Shown here: piece by piece, positions 1 to 7,820 of the stretch | Layout: the number at the start of each line of letters is the position of its first letter | How positions within the stretch are numbered: position 1 is the first letter of the stretch | Assembly: GCA_039984715.1 (NCBI GenBank) | Contig: JBDWUA010000003.1 | Span: forward strand, 1-59,989 | DNA from: JABSSA01 sp039984715 | GTDB lineage: Bacteria; Pseudomonadota; Alphaproteobacteria; Rhodobacterales; Rhodobacteraceae | Direction: 5' to 3' | Length of the DNA: 59,989 bases | Notes under the pieces: generated by a model | Databases searched by the model: none | Told to the model about the DNA's origin: nothing | Seen by the model: the letters and a program-made list of their open reading frames with translations, nothing else | Position numbers and translations under genes: made by a program

Positions 1-1
1 T

Positions 2-64
2 GTGACTGTGAACGACGGGGGGCAAGCGATTGTCGGCGACGTAAGCCACGTTAGGGAGGGTTGA
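2..64 (+). CDS. C-terminal tail of a gene cut by the window edge
   Basis: Frame 2 is open from the first base and ends at TGA 62-64, giving a 20-residue tail with the string VNDGGQAIVG near its start. From memory, short proteins ending in a VNxGGQAIVGxV motif are found directly upstream of HGG-type small proteins in alphaproteobacterial genomes and prophages, and the next gene here is of that type, starting 2 bases downstream. The pairing supports a real gene end rather than chance. The function of the family is unknown to me. Only the tail is present, so the size and start cannot be judged. Confidence 0.45.
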   Translation: MTVNDGGQAIVGDVSHVREG

Positions 65-66
65 GT

Positions 67-336
67 ATGAAAAGTGACGCTAACCCCATAGACCCAACTC
101 TGAGGCTCAGAGAAGCGCCTAGATGCAGTGCAACGGCCAAGTCTACAGGCCAACGCTGCCGCAATCCTTCTAAGCAAGGTTGGAACGTCTGCCGCTTGCA
201 CGGCGTTGGCGGTGGCGCACCATCCGGTTCAGCCCATCCCAACTACAAACACGATTTGCGCACAAAGGAGGTGGAAGAAGTGAAGCGGGTCGCTTCGATT
301 TTGAGCAAGGAAGCACGAGAGTTGGGACGGCTTTAG
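67..336 (+). CDS. Small HGG-type Cys/His protein (89 aa), function unknown
   Basis: The product has a central Cys/His cluster: Cys near residues 21 and 32, then a CRLHG motif, followed by a Gly-rich HGVGGGAPSG segment and HPNYKHDLRTKE. This layout is typical of a recurrent family of small proteins (HGGAPxGxxHPNYKHGxRTKE) that I know mostly from alphaproteobacterial accessory regions and phage-like contexts. The Cys/His arrangement suggests metal binding, but that is inference. The ATG at 67 follows a GGGAGGGTTGAGT leader, a good ribosome binding site; a TTG at 61 is also in frame. The upstream stop lies 2 bases before the ATG, so the two genes are probably translationally coupled. The function is not known. 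Confidence 0.6.
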   Translation: MKSDANPIDPTLRLREAPRCSATAKSTGQRCRNPSKQGWNVCRLHGVGGGAPSGSAHPNYKHDLRTKEVEEVKRVASILSKEARELGRL

Positions 337-696
337 ACTGAGTGTAAACGCTTTGCGGTGTCATTTAGCAGAGTACGGTGTCGTCGTCGCTCAAGGGATG
401 GTTCTGTTTAGACTTATGATATCAGCAGCTACGCGCCGTTAGCCTGCGTTGGGCGCGACGCGATTTGGGGTTTCTTGTTTCACCCAAGCCCCTCCCCTGA
501 CCGTTCACTCAAATGCAGTCGGCGGTTCTTACATAACGTTACTTATGAGCCGGCTTTCAACCAATTCGATTCTCTGCAGATATCTACTGTTCGCCGATTG
601 TTCGAAATGCACGAATGCCGGTTTGACGGCTATGTTCAAAACGACTGGCCTTAATGAACAGGCCTCCGGTCAACCTCTGAAGATACCCAAACGCAC
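337..696. other. Gene-poor stretch, no supported feature
   Basis: An open frame of about 115 codons runs here on the plus strand (449-796), but it has no recognisable domain or ribosome binding site and it overlaps the end of the better-supported minus-strand gene at 697-1386. No RNA gene, obvious terminator or IS end was recognised. I treat it as degraded accessory DNA. Confidence 0.4.
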
Positions 697-1386
697 CTAT
701 GGAATTGAAGCGCTTAGCTCACGGATCAAAGATTGGCGCGCGGTGCGGTTTGAGAATTTCAACACACCATCCGCCTTAATAATCTCCACGATGTAGGACT
801 TATTTATTGACGGAGTGGGCCATTTCGACACTTCTGTCATTTCGTACCCCACTGCTCTTCGAATCGCGACTGTTCGCTCAAAGAAAACTCGGCCTGCAGG
901 GGTGTTAGTAAAACTATTGTACTGGGCAAACTCAAGCACTGACAGGTGATTTCCCCATTCACGCATCGGGTGTTTATTCCGCCCGAGAATGGTTCTTTGT
1001 TCGAAAATTACCTCATTCTTGGCAACGATTAGCATTTTCTTTCCGGTTGGCGTCCGAAAAAATTCGGCAATCTTTGCCAAAGTGTCAGTGCCATAGCTTT
1101 CAACAACGAAATCTGTGACATGAGATTTTAAGAGTTGGAGAGTGTCTTCTGTCGCAGTATCCGGCATCAAATCGCGAAAACGGCCCCTGTCTAAAACAAT
1201 GACGTTCTTTTCAAGTAGCGCGTCCCGGTATAAAATTGGGCTATTCCATTCAATGATTCGATAGGAACGGTCCCACTCGCGCTGATCGATGAAGTAGGAC
1301 ATAAAGAAATCCGCATCATCTTTTGGGTCTGCCTGAGCAATTGCACCAAAAAGCACCAGTACCAAGGTTAGAATTTGTCTTAACAT
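697..1386 (-). CDS. Secreted DUF2059-like protein (229 aa)
   Basis: The protein starts with a classical signal peptide (MLRQILTLVLVLFGAIAQA, cleavage after AQA near residue 19), so a periplasmic location is expected. The mature part contains IAEFFRTPTGKKML, close to the FY.sPtGqk signature of DUF2059 proteins, and later a second similar element, NSFTNTPAGRVFFE. This suggests a duplicated helical hairpin. DUF2059 has no established enzymatic role. The ATG at 1386 is preceded by a purine-rich AAAAGG stretch. The local base composition is clearly more A+T-rich than the core genes after 6.8 kb, fitting an acquired region. The gene stands alone between an unannotated gap and an IS relic. Confidence 0.55.
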   Translation of the reverse strand: MLRQILTLVLVLFGAIAQADPKDDADFFMSYFIDQREWDRSYRIIEWNSPILYRDALLEKNVIVLDRGRFRDLMPDTATEDTLQLLKSHVTDFVVESYGTDTLAKIAEFFRTPTGKKMLIVAKNEVIFEQRTILGRNKHPMREWGNHLSVLEFAQYNSFTNTPAGRVFFERTVAIRRAVGYEMTEVSKWPTPSINKSYIVEIIKADGVLKFSNRTARQSLIRELSASIP

Positions 1387-1617
1387 GTATTACCTTTTTA
1401 GGGTCGCGCAGTTCCGCATTGGTCATCCAATGATGTGCGGATCAATTGACTTTAAGTAATAGCGATACCCCTAGATTGTGGCCAGATTGGGGGCGTTTCG
1501 CCCTGCGATCTTATTTCGAACCAAGCGGAAGCCCGGGATCAGTTGTTATGATGCATTTCCGATGCAAGGTTTTAGCCCACCAAACCGCAAGTGCTGGGTA
1601 CTTGGTCAGCGCGTCTG

Positions 1618-1862
1618 CTAGCGCAGACTATGGGGTACTCCGCTATCCGCCAGAAGTCGTTTCAGTTGCGTGTTCTCGTCCGTGACAGCGCGCAACTTCG
1701 CCACGTCCGACACTTTCATGCCACCATACTGGGATCTGAACTTGTGTAAAACGTTCCTTGGCTGAGACCGTGCTTACGGCACGCGTCTGCCGTGGGCATT
1801 ACAGCTTCTTGCTCTTTGATCATCCCAATGATCTGGGATTCGCTAAATCGGCTCTTTCGCAT
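1618..1862 (-). pseudogene. IS3-family transposase OrfA relic, frameshifted and truncated
   Basis: Read on the minus strand from ATG 1862 the translation begins MRKSRFSESQIIGMIKEQ and continues through CRKHGLSQGTFY, the helix-turn-helix N-terminus of IS3-family OrfA proteins. Directly after TFY there are two extra bases (a duplicated AC). Shifting frame by two restores FRSQYGGMKVSDVAKLRAV and then a leucine-zipper segment ending LKRLLADS. After that homology is lost and a stop follows at 1618. No OrfB (DDE catalytic domain) is present nearby. It is therefore a dead fragment. The upstream bases (about 1863-1925), with CCCCCGCTTGGGG and a GAAGGAG ribosome site, look like the remaining left end of the element. 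Confidence 0.75.
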
Positions 1863-1943
1863 CGGTTTGCTCCTTCAAAGCCGCGGAAAATCCAACCCCA
1901 AGCGGGGGCACTTTGGGTAGCACAGCAGAGGTTGAAACTCACA

Positions 1944-2900
1944 CTAAGAACATACTCTTTGAACCCATGTCGCCACTCTCGGTTCGCAGAACTGCTCCAA
2001 GCGTGGCTCAAAGATTTCACTCGCCCTGGCACGCGCCATCCACTCAAGAACTGGGATAGGGTTAACATCCATCGCAGTTAGATATTCCGCGATTTGACGA
2101 TAGACATTATGATTTAGCGGCACCTCACCACGAGAGGTGTAAACACGATGGAACCCGAGATGTGGTCCCTGTCCCATCCAAATGATGCGCTTGTCGCCGC
2201 CCATAAACATAAGCGGACACGCCGAAAAGCATGGACCATGCAGTGTTGTCGAAAGTCCTCTTTTTCTGATCTCTATGCCAGATAACATTGCATCTGCAAC
2301 GCTGCCCCCCGCGCTCCCTAAGGCTATCACATCTACTTCTGGATTGGCATCTAGTGCCGCTCGAAAACGATCATGGAAGCCACTATCAATATCACCATAC
2401 ACCACGAGAGTGTTGTCAAGAACTGAGAAATCGCCCTTTAATTCGAGCTCAACAATATATGCCGTTCGCGGTATGCCATGCTTTCCGATACATTGGAGAT
2501 TCCACAAGCTCTTTTTTTGGCTCTCGGTCATGGCGACGGCTCGTCGTGCAGCGGCGACCCACGAATCCAAGAACATGCTGTGCTCCATAAGCTCAAACGG
2601 ATCAGCATCGGATGCGCGTGATGGGCTTTCAATCGTCTCCGCTTCCCTGATTTCATCCTTCAACCCAAGCATTCGGCCAGTGATTGCGCAAATATGCCGG
2701 TCATGCCCAATGCCATGAAGTGCTGAACTCGGATGACCAGAACCTAGGCCCAAGGCGTAATCGTATTACCTCGAACTTTTTTCGCCAACCGCTTCAATCG
2801 CACCATTCCAGGAGATATCCGCAAACGCAAAAGACGGAAGATGCAACCCGAGCATCAGAATAAATGCTAATGCTCTGGCTAGAATCATGATCGATTTCAA
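1944..2900 (-). pseudogene. Secreted ClpP/COG3904-like protein split by an in-frame stop
   Basis: An uninterrupted reading frame on the minus strand encodes a signal peptide (TTG start at 2900 after GGGAG, or ATG at 2888; the hydrophobic core runs through ALAFILMLGLHLPSFAFA), then a stop TAA at 2768-2766. It then continues in the same frame for 269 more residues to TAG 1946-1944. The downstream part has the crotonase/ClpP-like signature of COG3904 periplasmic proteins: ALGSAGGSVADAM, then GPCFSACPLMFMGGDKR (likely nucleophile Ser between the two Cys), then GFHRVY. Without the stop it would be a complete secreted protein of about 317 residues. As it stands the catalytic part has no signal peptide unless readthrough or reinitiation at TTG 2753 occurs. 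Function of the family is not firmly known; a role as membrane-associated protease-like protein is inference. Confidence 0.65.
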
Positions 2901-3044
2901 GAAACTCCCTTTCACGCAATTCTCTTATACAGGTCGAAAACTAAGGTTGAGGTTTTGCGCTCTGAATTAGATTAGATGCAGCTCTTCGCAATGAAAAGAG
3001 ATCGCTTTTTCTTTCGGAGAGCTTTAATAAAAGTTGGCATTAGA

Positions 3045-3278
3045 TCAGCCATGGTGAAGTGCTGCTTCGTCCGTTAAGTGGAACCGCCCGACCTTTGGCA
3101 GAATATATCGGTTCATGCGACTAGCAAGAAACAAATGAAATAGCGGCGACAGCTGGATTGAGACATTCATATTGCCAGTTTTCTGAGACTGATCTACCCT
3201 GATGCGAAGGATCGTATTAGACGAGTCTTCGAAACAGCAAAAGACCGAAGCAAACGGATCGACAAAAGGCTCGCGCAT
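3045..3278 (-). CDS. Doubtful small ORF (77 aa)
   Basis: This open frame lies in the 436-base gap between the split ClpP-like gene and the Roco gene. Its product has no signal peptide, no repeat and no motif I recognise, and two histidines at the C-terminus are the only feature. The ATG at 3278 has no clear ribosome binding site. It could be a fragment of a lost gene or chance. The rest of the gap (2901-3044 and 3279-3336) holds only the presumed promoter of the ClpP-like gene and nothing else I can identify. Confidence 0.2.
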   Translation of the reverse strand: MREPFVDPFASVFCCFEDSSNTILRIRVDQSQKTGNMNVSIQLSPLFHLFLASRMNRYILPKVGRFHLTDEAALHHG

Positions 3279-3336
3279 AACGTTGAATGGCAGCGTTAGC
3301 TGTTCAAAATAGATTTACCTTCGCGGCGCCAAGTGT

Positions 3337-6081
3337 CTATTCACCTGTATTTTTCGCTTCCCAAAACGCCACCAGGATCAAAGCCAGCATGACGACAACC
3401 CAAAGAACGGCTGTAATAGTTTTGTATTCCACTCCGTAGCTTGCTTGTATCCATTCTAGATCAAGTGCCAAGCCGATTCCACCAACTGCGAACATGCTGC
3501 CACCCAGGACACCCCAAGACAGCAACAGCCGTCGAAAAAAGAAATCTCTGTCAAACAGGCGCAAAACCATTCTAGTAGTTCCGTAAACGATGACTGCACC
3601 AATTGCGATTAGCCAATACGGCGCATTCAAACTTTGGGAAAACGCCAATGCCGTAACGCAAGCCGTAACAAATGGAAAAATATTCGCGAAACCCAACAAG
3701 TTTTTCGTTGATTTTTTCGACGTATCATTGCCCCCCTTAGGTGGAGGTTTCAAATTTGTTTGATTTTCTTGTGAGCCAGTCTCAGCCCTTTTCCGATCAA
3801 ACAGGTCCAGTAATTCGCCAACCGTATATGAATGGTTGGCATTGGTAGGGCGATGCCGATAGTCGGCACCTTCTTCGCGTTCTAGTCGCAACAGAAAATC
3901 GTAACTTTCTTCGACAGAAGGATTATCTGGCATGGGAGTCCAAGCCGTTGCACCCAAATCTCCCAGAGTTCCATGGACAGAGTCAAAGGCTTCTCTCAAA
4001 ACCGCCAGTGCCTCGCGACAGCGTTGGCCCTTGACCGCGATGTCAACTTGCTTAGCCTCGCGGTCCGCACGGATAACGGCCTCGGCCTTATCGATATAAA
4101 GCTTGGCACCCGTGAGCCATGCGTCGTCGGGATCACGCAACAATCGGTTTACCCGCACAATCAATCTTGGGATAAGCGCCCGAGGTAGGTCTTCATAGCG
4201 ATATCGAAATCGCAACGCGTCTTCTTCGAAGGCACTGTAGTCGGGCGATTTTACCCTCAAAGCTTCCGGGGCAAGGAAAGTTTCTTCCTCATCCGGTAAG
4301 CGGTAACAAAGCTCGACTTTACTGTCGAGCATCATGGAAATGATGAATTCGTGGTGCTCAACGGGATATACACCCGGTTCAAGCCAAGTTGAAAGATCAA
4401 CACGAGCGAAGCGCCCCCCTCTTTCATCACTTTTGATGCGGTCCAACACTGCATAGATCGCGTCGGTCAACCAATTTGGATCAAGCAAAGTGATCCCTTT
4501 GAGGGCGGCCGGCGCATCTCGGTCAAGACCATGGGCAACGATGACCCCCATCGCGTGCAACGTCCGAAGCAGAGCGCGGCGCTCGTCTTCACTGTCAACA
4601 GGATGATCATCGACCACGCTCGCATCTAAACAGATTTCGTTGAAAACCGATGCCTCAAGTACAGAGTCTTCTTTAGCTCTGCGTGTTAACTCATCTTTGA
4701 CGGCTAACCATGAGGCCGGTTGTGGCTTTCGCGCCGCGTCGAAGGCTGAATGACTGGCAAGTGCATCGCCAATCGCTGCCCTTAGCAAACCCGCTTGCTG
4801 TCTACTGTAGTCATCATCGTCGCAGGACATCCGATGAAACCCAAGCACCTGTGGATGCTCACGTTGCAGCCTTGTTTCATCCAATTGCAATGCCGCCTTA
4901 CCGCCATCGCTTTTGTTTATCACAACCAGTATCGGCACATCCCCAGCTAAGATTTTGATCATCCGCAACCACGTGTCGACAGACTCATCGTCCTCGCGAC
5001 GGTCTTCAAGCACAACAAGGTAAAGGCTTCGCTCTGTTAGGAAAAACCGATGCGTGCCGCGCATGATTTCTTGCCCACCAAAATCCCAGACATTCAGGCG
5101 GATTTCGCTGTTTTCGGGGATCCAGCCTTGTGTGTTGATACGTTCAAAATGGCGGATATTAGGTGTCTTACGTTCGTCGGGATCGCGCGGTGTGTTGTCG
5201 ATCAGGAATTTCACAAGGGAGGTTTTGCCCACGGCCTCGTTTCCAAGAACCAACAGTTTCGCCTCGTTTAATGGAACAAGTGTTCCGGCGGTTGCGGCTG
5301 TCTTGAACCTCGCCCATGCAGCTAGCAACGCGCGGGCATCAGACGTGTCAAAAGCCTCTTTTGTGAGAACCGTGTCGACGCAAGGGTTTGAGGTGAGATT
5401 CAGAATGCTTAAATTGTGTCCTTGATACTTGCCCAATATTGCACTCGCCCCGGCATCGCCGACCTCGTTGTACGACAGATAGAGGGAGGTGAGGTTCGTC
5501 AGGTTCTGCGCGATGGCTTCTGCCCCGGCATCGCCGACCTCGTTGCGCGACAGATCGAGAGAGGTGAGGTTCGTCAGGTTCTGCGCGATGGCTTCTGCCC
5601 CGGCATCGCCGACTTTGTTGTACGACAGATGGAGGGAGGTGAGGTTCGTCAGGTTCTGCGCGATGGCTTCTGCCCCGGCATCGCCGACCTCGTAGCGCGA
5701 CAGATGGAGGGAGGTGAGGTTCGTCAGGCTTGGCAGCAGAGTTTTCGTAAATTCAAGGCGAGAATCGAGGCCGGTATTGTGTAGCAATAGATCTTTCAGG
5801 CCGGGGCTGCGCACAACGAGGTCTTGGACCTGCTTTTCAGAAAGTTTGAAATTGATCAGCGCAAACTTTTCTACTTTTTCAATGTTTCGCAAAAGATTGT
5901 CAAAATCAGCTTCGAATGCGCCGCCAATGATAGCAACCCTGTCAAACCCTTGCAATGAAAGATAGTTTTCAACGCCGCTAATCGGGGGAGCGATTGCAAT
6001 GCATTCGGCCTTATGAACGAAAGTTCTGAGGTCTTTTTGCGAAGAGACATACGTTACTACTATGTTCTGCGTTTTTGTCAT
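3337..6081 (-). CDS. Membrane-anchored Roco protein (LRR - Roc GTPase - COR - 4 TM)
   Basis: A 914-residue multidomain protein. An N-terminal segment of about 115 residues is followed by four leucine-rich repeats (about 118-217), each 25 residues with the core LTSLxLS and VGDAGAxAI. Next comes a Roc-type small GTPase: P-loop GNEAVGKTS (about 280-288), G3 motif DFGGQE (about 333), and G4 motif NKSD (about 389). A COR region follows (about 455-690, with LLDPNWLTDAIYAVL). After a Pro/Lys linker the last 120 residues form four hydrophobic helices. Roco GTPases are known as GTP-dependent dimerising switches (LRRK2 relatives), and their bacterial roles are unresolved. The C-terminal membrane domain is the likely output module (inference). 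ATG 6081 follows GGGACGCAAGAAG; a TTG at 6096 is also in frame. No partner gene is adjacent. Confidence 0.85.
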   Translation of the reverse strand: MTKTQNIVVTYVSSQKDLRTFVHKAECIAIAPPISGVENYLSLQGFDRVAIIGGAFEADFDNLLRNIEKVEKFALINFKLSEKQVQDLVVRSPGLKDLLLHNTGLDSRLEFTKTLLPSLTNLTSLHLSRYEVGDAGAEAIAQNLTNLTSLHLSYNKVGDAGAEAIAQNLTNLTSLDLSRNEVGDAGAEAIAQNLTNLTSLYLSYNEVGDAGASAILGKYQGHNLSILNLTSNPCVDTVLTKEAFDTSDARALLAAWARFKTAATAGTLVPLNEAKLLVLGNEAVGKTSLVKFLIDNTPRDPDERKTPNIRHFERINTQGWIPENSEIRLNVWDFGGQEIMRGTHRFFLTERSLYLVVLEDRREDDESVDTWLRMIKILAGDVPILVVINKSDGGKAALQLDETRLQREHPQVLGFHRMSCDDDDYSRQQAGLLRAAIGDALASHSAFDAARKPQPASWLAVKDELTRRAKEDSVLEASVFNEICLDASVVDDHPVDSEDERRALLRTLHAMGVIVAHGLDRDAPAALKGITLLDPNWLTDAIYAVLDRIKSDERGGRFARVDLSTWLEPGVYPVEHHEFIISMMLDSKVELCYRLPDEEETFLAPEALRVKSPDYSAFEEDALRFRYRYEDLPRALIPRLIVRVNRLLRDPDDAWLTGAKLYIDKAEAVIRADREAKQVDIAVKGQRCREALAVLREAFDSVHGTLGDLGATAWTPMPDNPSVEESYDFLLRLEREEGADYRHRPTNANHSYTVGELLDLFDRKRAETGSQENQTNLKPPPKGGNDTSKKSTKNLLGFANIFPFVTACVTALAFSQSLNAPYWLIAIGAVIVYGTTRMVLRLFDRDFFFRRLLLSWGVLGGSMFAVGGIGLALDLEWIQASYGVEYKTITAVLWVVVMLALILVAFWEAKNTGE
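5431..5730 (-). repeat. Four 75-bp tandem repeats encoding LRRs of the Roco protein
   Basis: Four consecutive 75-bp units, each coding for 25 residues (NLTNLTSLxLSxxxVGDAGAEAIAQ), are nearly identical at the DNA level, including at synonymous positions. The shared core is GCGATGGCTTCTGCCCCGGC on the plus strand. The differences cluster at the variable positions after LxLS. Such DNA-level identity points to recent duplication or ongoing unequal recombination rather than old, protein-level selected repeats. Confidence 0.9.
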
Positions 6082-6527
6082 CTTCTTGCGTCCCAAATTT
6101 AATCACGTCACCACACGTTACAATCTGAGATATTTTTAGGCCATGCAATCCCTAGCCCGTGGTTCAAGGAAAAGTCGGGCCGGAGCATCGCCTACTGAAT
6201 TGATCAGCATATCATATCAGCTCAGCTCAACGTCGGTTTTTGGATTGAAAAAGATCATTGCCTTTCTGAGTCGAATGACCAGTTCCCGCCCGAGGCGCTT
6301 TTCACTGCAGTCGTGAAACGAGCAGAGTAAGCTTTGCGGACGTTAATTCGAAAGGCAACTATGTCCGGCACATAGTATATTAGTGCGTCTTACGACGGAT
6401 GACCGCATGTAGCTCAAGTACAAAGAGCGTTGTCGTTCTTTGATAGAAAAATGGCGGCCAAAATGGGGGACATAGAAAGAGCACCGCCCTCTAGTCGATT
6501 GAAATATTTGAAAAATTCAAAATTTCA
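6082..6527. other. Non-coding gap between the Roco gene and tRNA-Ser
   Basis: About 446 bases with no credible gene. It must contain the Roco promoter (minus strand) and the region immediately 3' of the tRNA, where integrative elements usually insert. I see no integrase fragment and could not find by eye a second copy of the tRNA 3' end that would mark an attachment site. The last 50 bases before the tRNA are strongly A+T-rich. Confidence 0.5.
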
Positions 6528-6617
6528 TGGCGGAGGCTGTGGGATTCGAACCCACGGGACGCTCTCACGCCCAACGGTTTTCAAGACCGCCGCATTCGAC
6601 CACTCTGCCAAACCTCC
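6528..6617 (-). tRNA. tRNA-Ser (anticodon TGA)
   Basis: The minus strand folds as a class II tRNA of 90 nt including an encoded CCA (complement of TGG at 6528-6530). The acceptor stem GGAGGTT pairs with AGCCTCC, the anticodon loop is CTTGAAA with anticodon TGA, and a long variable arm (GGGCGTGAGAGCGTCC) is present. The T-arm GTGGG-TTCGAAT-CCCAC is perfect. A long variable arm with a TGA anticodon identifies serine. It forms the boundary between core genes to the right and the accessory stretch to the left, and its 3' end faces the accessory side, which is the usual orientation for tRNA-targeted integration. Confidence 0.97.
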
Positions 6618-6803
6618 GTGTCGGCACTGATTAGGCAGGCTTTGGCGATTCTGCAATCACCTCAATTGCGTTAATTTTGCCTATAGATTCGTTGCGTCCT
6701 TTCCAGATGCGATTTTTCACGCTATTCTTTGTTTACACCCCGGAACTCCGGGCAAAAATGCCACACCAAAGTTGGCAACGCGCACAAAGCGCAAACAGGC
6801 GAT

Positions 6804-7808
6804 ATGACAAGGGCATGGGCAATGAGCAGCTTAAAATCATCGATATTAACACCACGAGTCCGTTTAATTTCCACCATGACGGCAGCCGCATTTGTGCTGG
6901 GTGCATGTAGCGAAACCGGCGGTTTCAACCTCGGCAACACATCTAAACCCAAAGAAGGTAGCGAAGAAGTCGTTGCGCGCGCAGCACCAAACACTGCATC
7001 CGTTGAACGCGACATTGAATCCCCGGATGTGTTTTTCGCGACAGAAGCCAGCCTTTGGGATGGACGTCCTTCTTTGGGCGGCGTTTGGGTATCGCACCCT
7101 GACGTGAAAGAACCTGAACGCGTTTTGATCCGGAACAAGAACAACGACAAATATGTTGTTGGTGCGCTGTTCCGTCATGAACGTGAATTGCCGGGGCCAC
7201 GGTTGCGGATGTCTTCAGATGCTGCGGACGCGCTTGGCATGCTTGCTGGATCACCAACACAAGTTGAAGTCGTTGCCTTGCGCAAAGAGGCCGTTCCAGT
7301 CGAACAACCGGTTGAAGAACCCGTCGAGGCAGAGTTGATCGAAGAACCTGCTGCAATCGAAACGGTCTCGCTTGACCCTATTGCCGCAGCGGCCGCAGCC
7401 ATTGATGCGACTGAACCTGCGCAAGAGGCCGTCGAAGAAATTACCGAAACGACTTTGGATTCAGCGACCCCATCAGAAGATGCGTTATCAGAAGATGTGC
7501 TGCCAGAGACTTTACCAGAGGTCACCGCAGCCGCCGCAGTTATCGCGGATGAGCCAGAACCCGCCAAAAATGGGATACGCAAACCTTATCTTCAGGTAGG
7601 CATTTTCTCTCTCCAGGAAAATGCGATACGATCTTCTGATGTATTGCGCGGAGCGGGAATCGTCCCAACAGTCCGGGAATTCGAACGTGACAACCAAACG
7701 TTTTGGCGCGTTCTTGCAGGCCCTGCGCAGACTTTGAAAGATCGGCGTCAACTTCAGTCAGCGCTTAAACAGCAAGGCTATGGCGACGCCTACGCCGTTA
7801 CCAACTAA
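6804..7808 (+). CDS. SPOR-domain lipoprotein with RlpA-like domain
   Basis: A 334-residue envelope protein. From ATG 6804 a signal sequence ends in the lipobox VLGAC (Cys near residue 35), so lipidation is expected. An ATG at 6822 is an alternative; neither has a strong ribosome site. Residues about 70-150 (GVWVSHPDVKEPERVLIRN and later SSDAADALGMLAGSPTQVEV) resemble the double-psi beta-barrel of RlpA-type proteins. A Glu/Ala/Pro-rich linker follows, then a C-terminal SPOR domain of about 75 residues (YLQVGIFSLQENA ... WRVLAGPAQT). SPOR domains bind denuded peptidoglycan glycan strands at division sites. It opens the operon with the DD-carboxypeptidase 12 bases downstream, which supports a cell-wall role. 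Confidence 0.85.
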   Translation: MTRAWAMSSLKSSILTPRVRLISTMTAAAFVLGACSETGGFNLGNTSKPKEGSEEVVARAAPNTASVERDIESPDVFFATEASLWDGRPSLGGVWVSHPDVKEPERVLIRNKNNDKYVVGALFRHERELPGPRLRMSSDAADALGMLAGSPTQVEVVALRKEAVPVEQPVEEPVEAELIEEPAAIETVSLDPIAAAAAAIDATEPAQEAVEEITETTLDSATPSEDALSEDVLPETLPEVTAAAAVIADEPEPAKNGIRKPYLQVGIFSLQENAIRSSDVLRGAGIVPTVREFERDNQTFWRVLAGPAQTLKDRRQLQSALKQQGYGDAYAVTN

Positions 7809-7820
7809 GGAGCCTTGCCC

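Noticed and set aside
449..796. Open frame of 115 codons, plus strand
   Set aside because: No domain, no ribosome site, overlaps the 3' end of the better-supported minus-strand gene; treated as chance.
5431..5730. CRISPR array
   Set aside because: Repeats are contiguous coding units without spacers.
5416..5784. Plus-strand open frames with repeated segments
   Set aside because: They are the antisense of the Roco LRR repeats; the repeat and periodicity arise from the coding strand.
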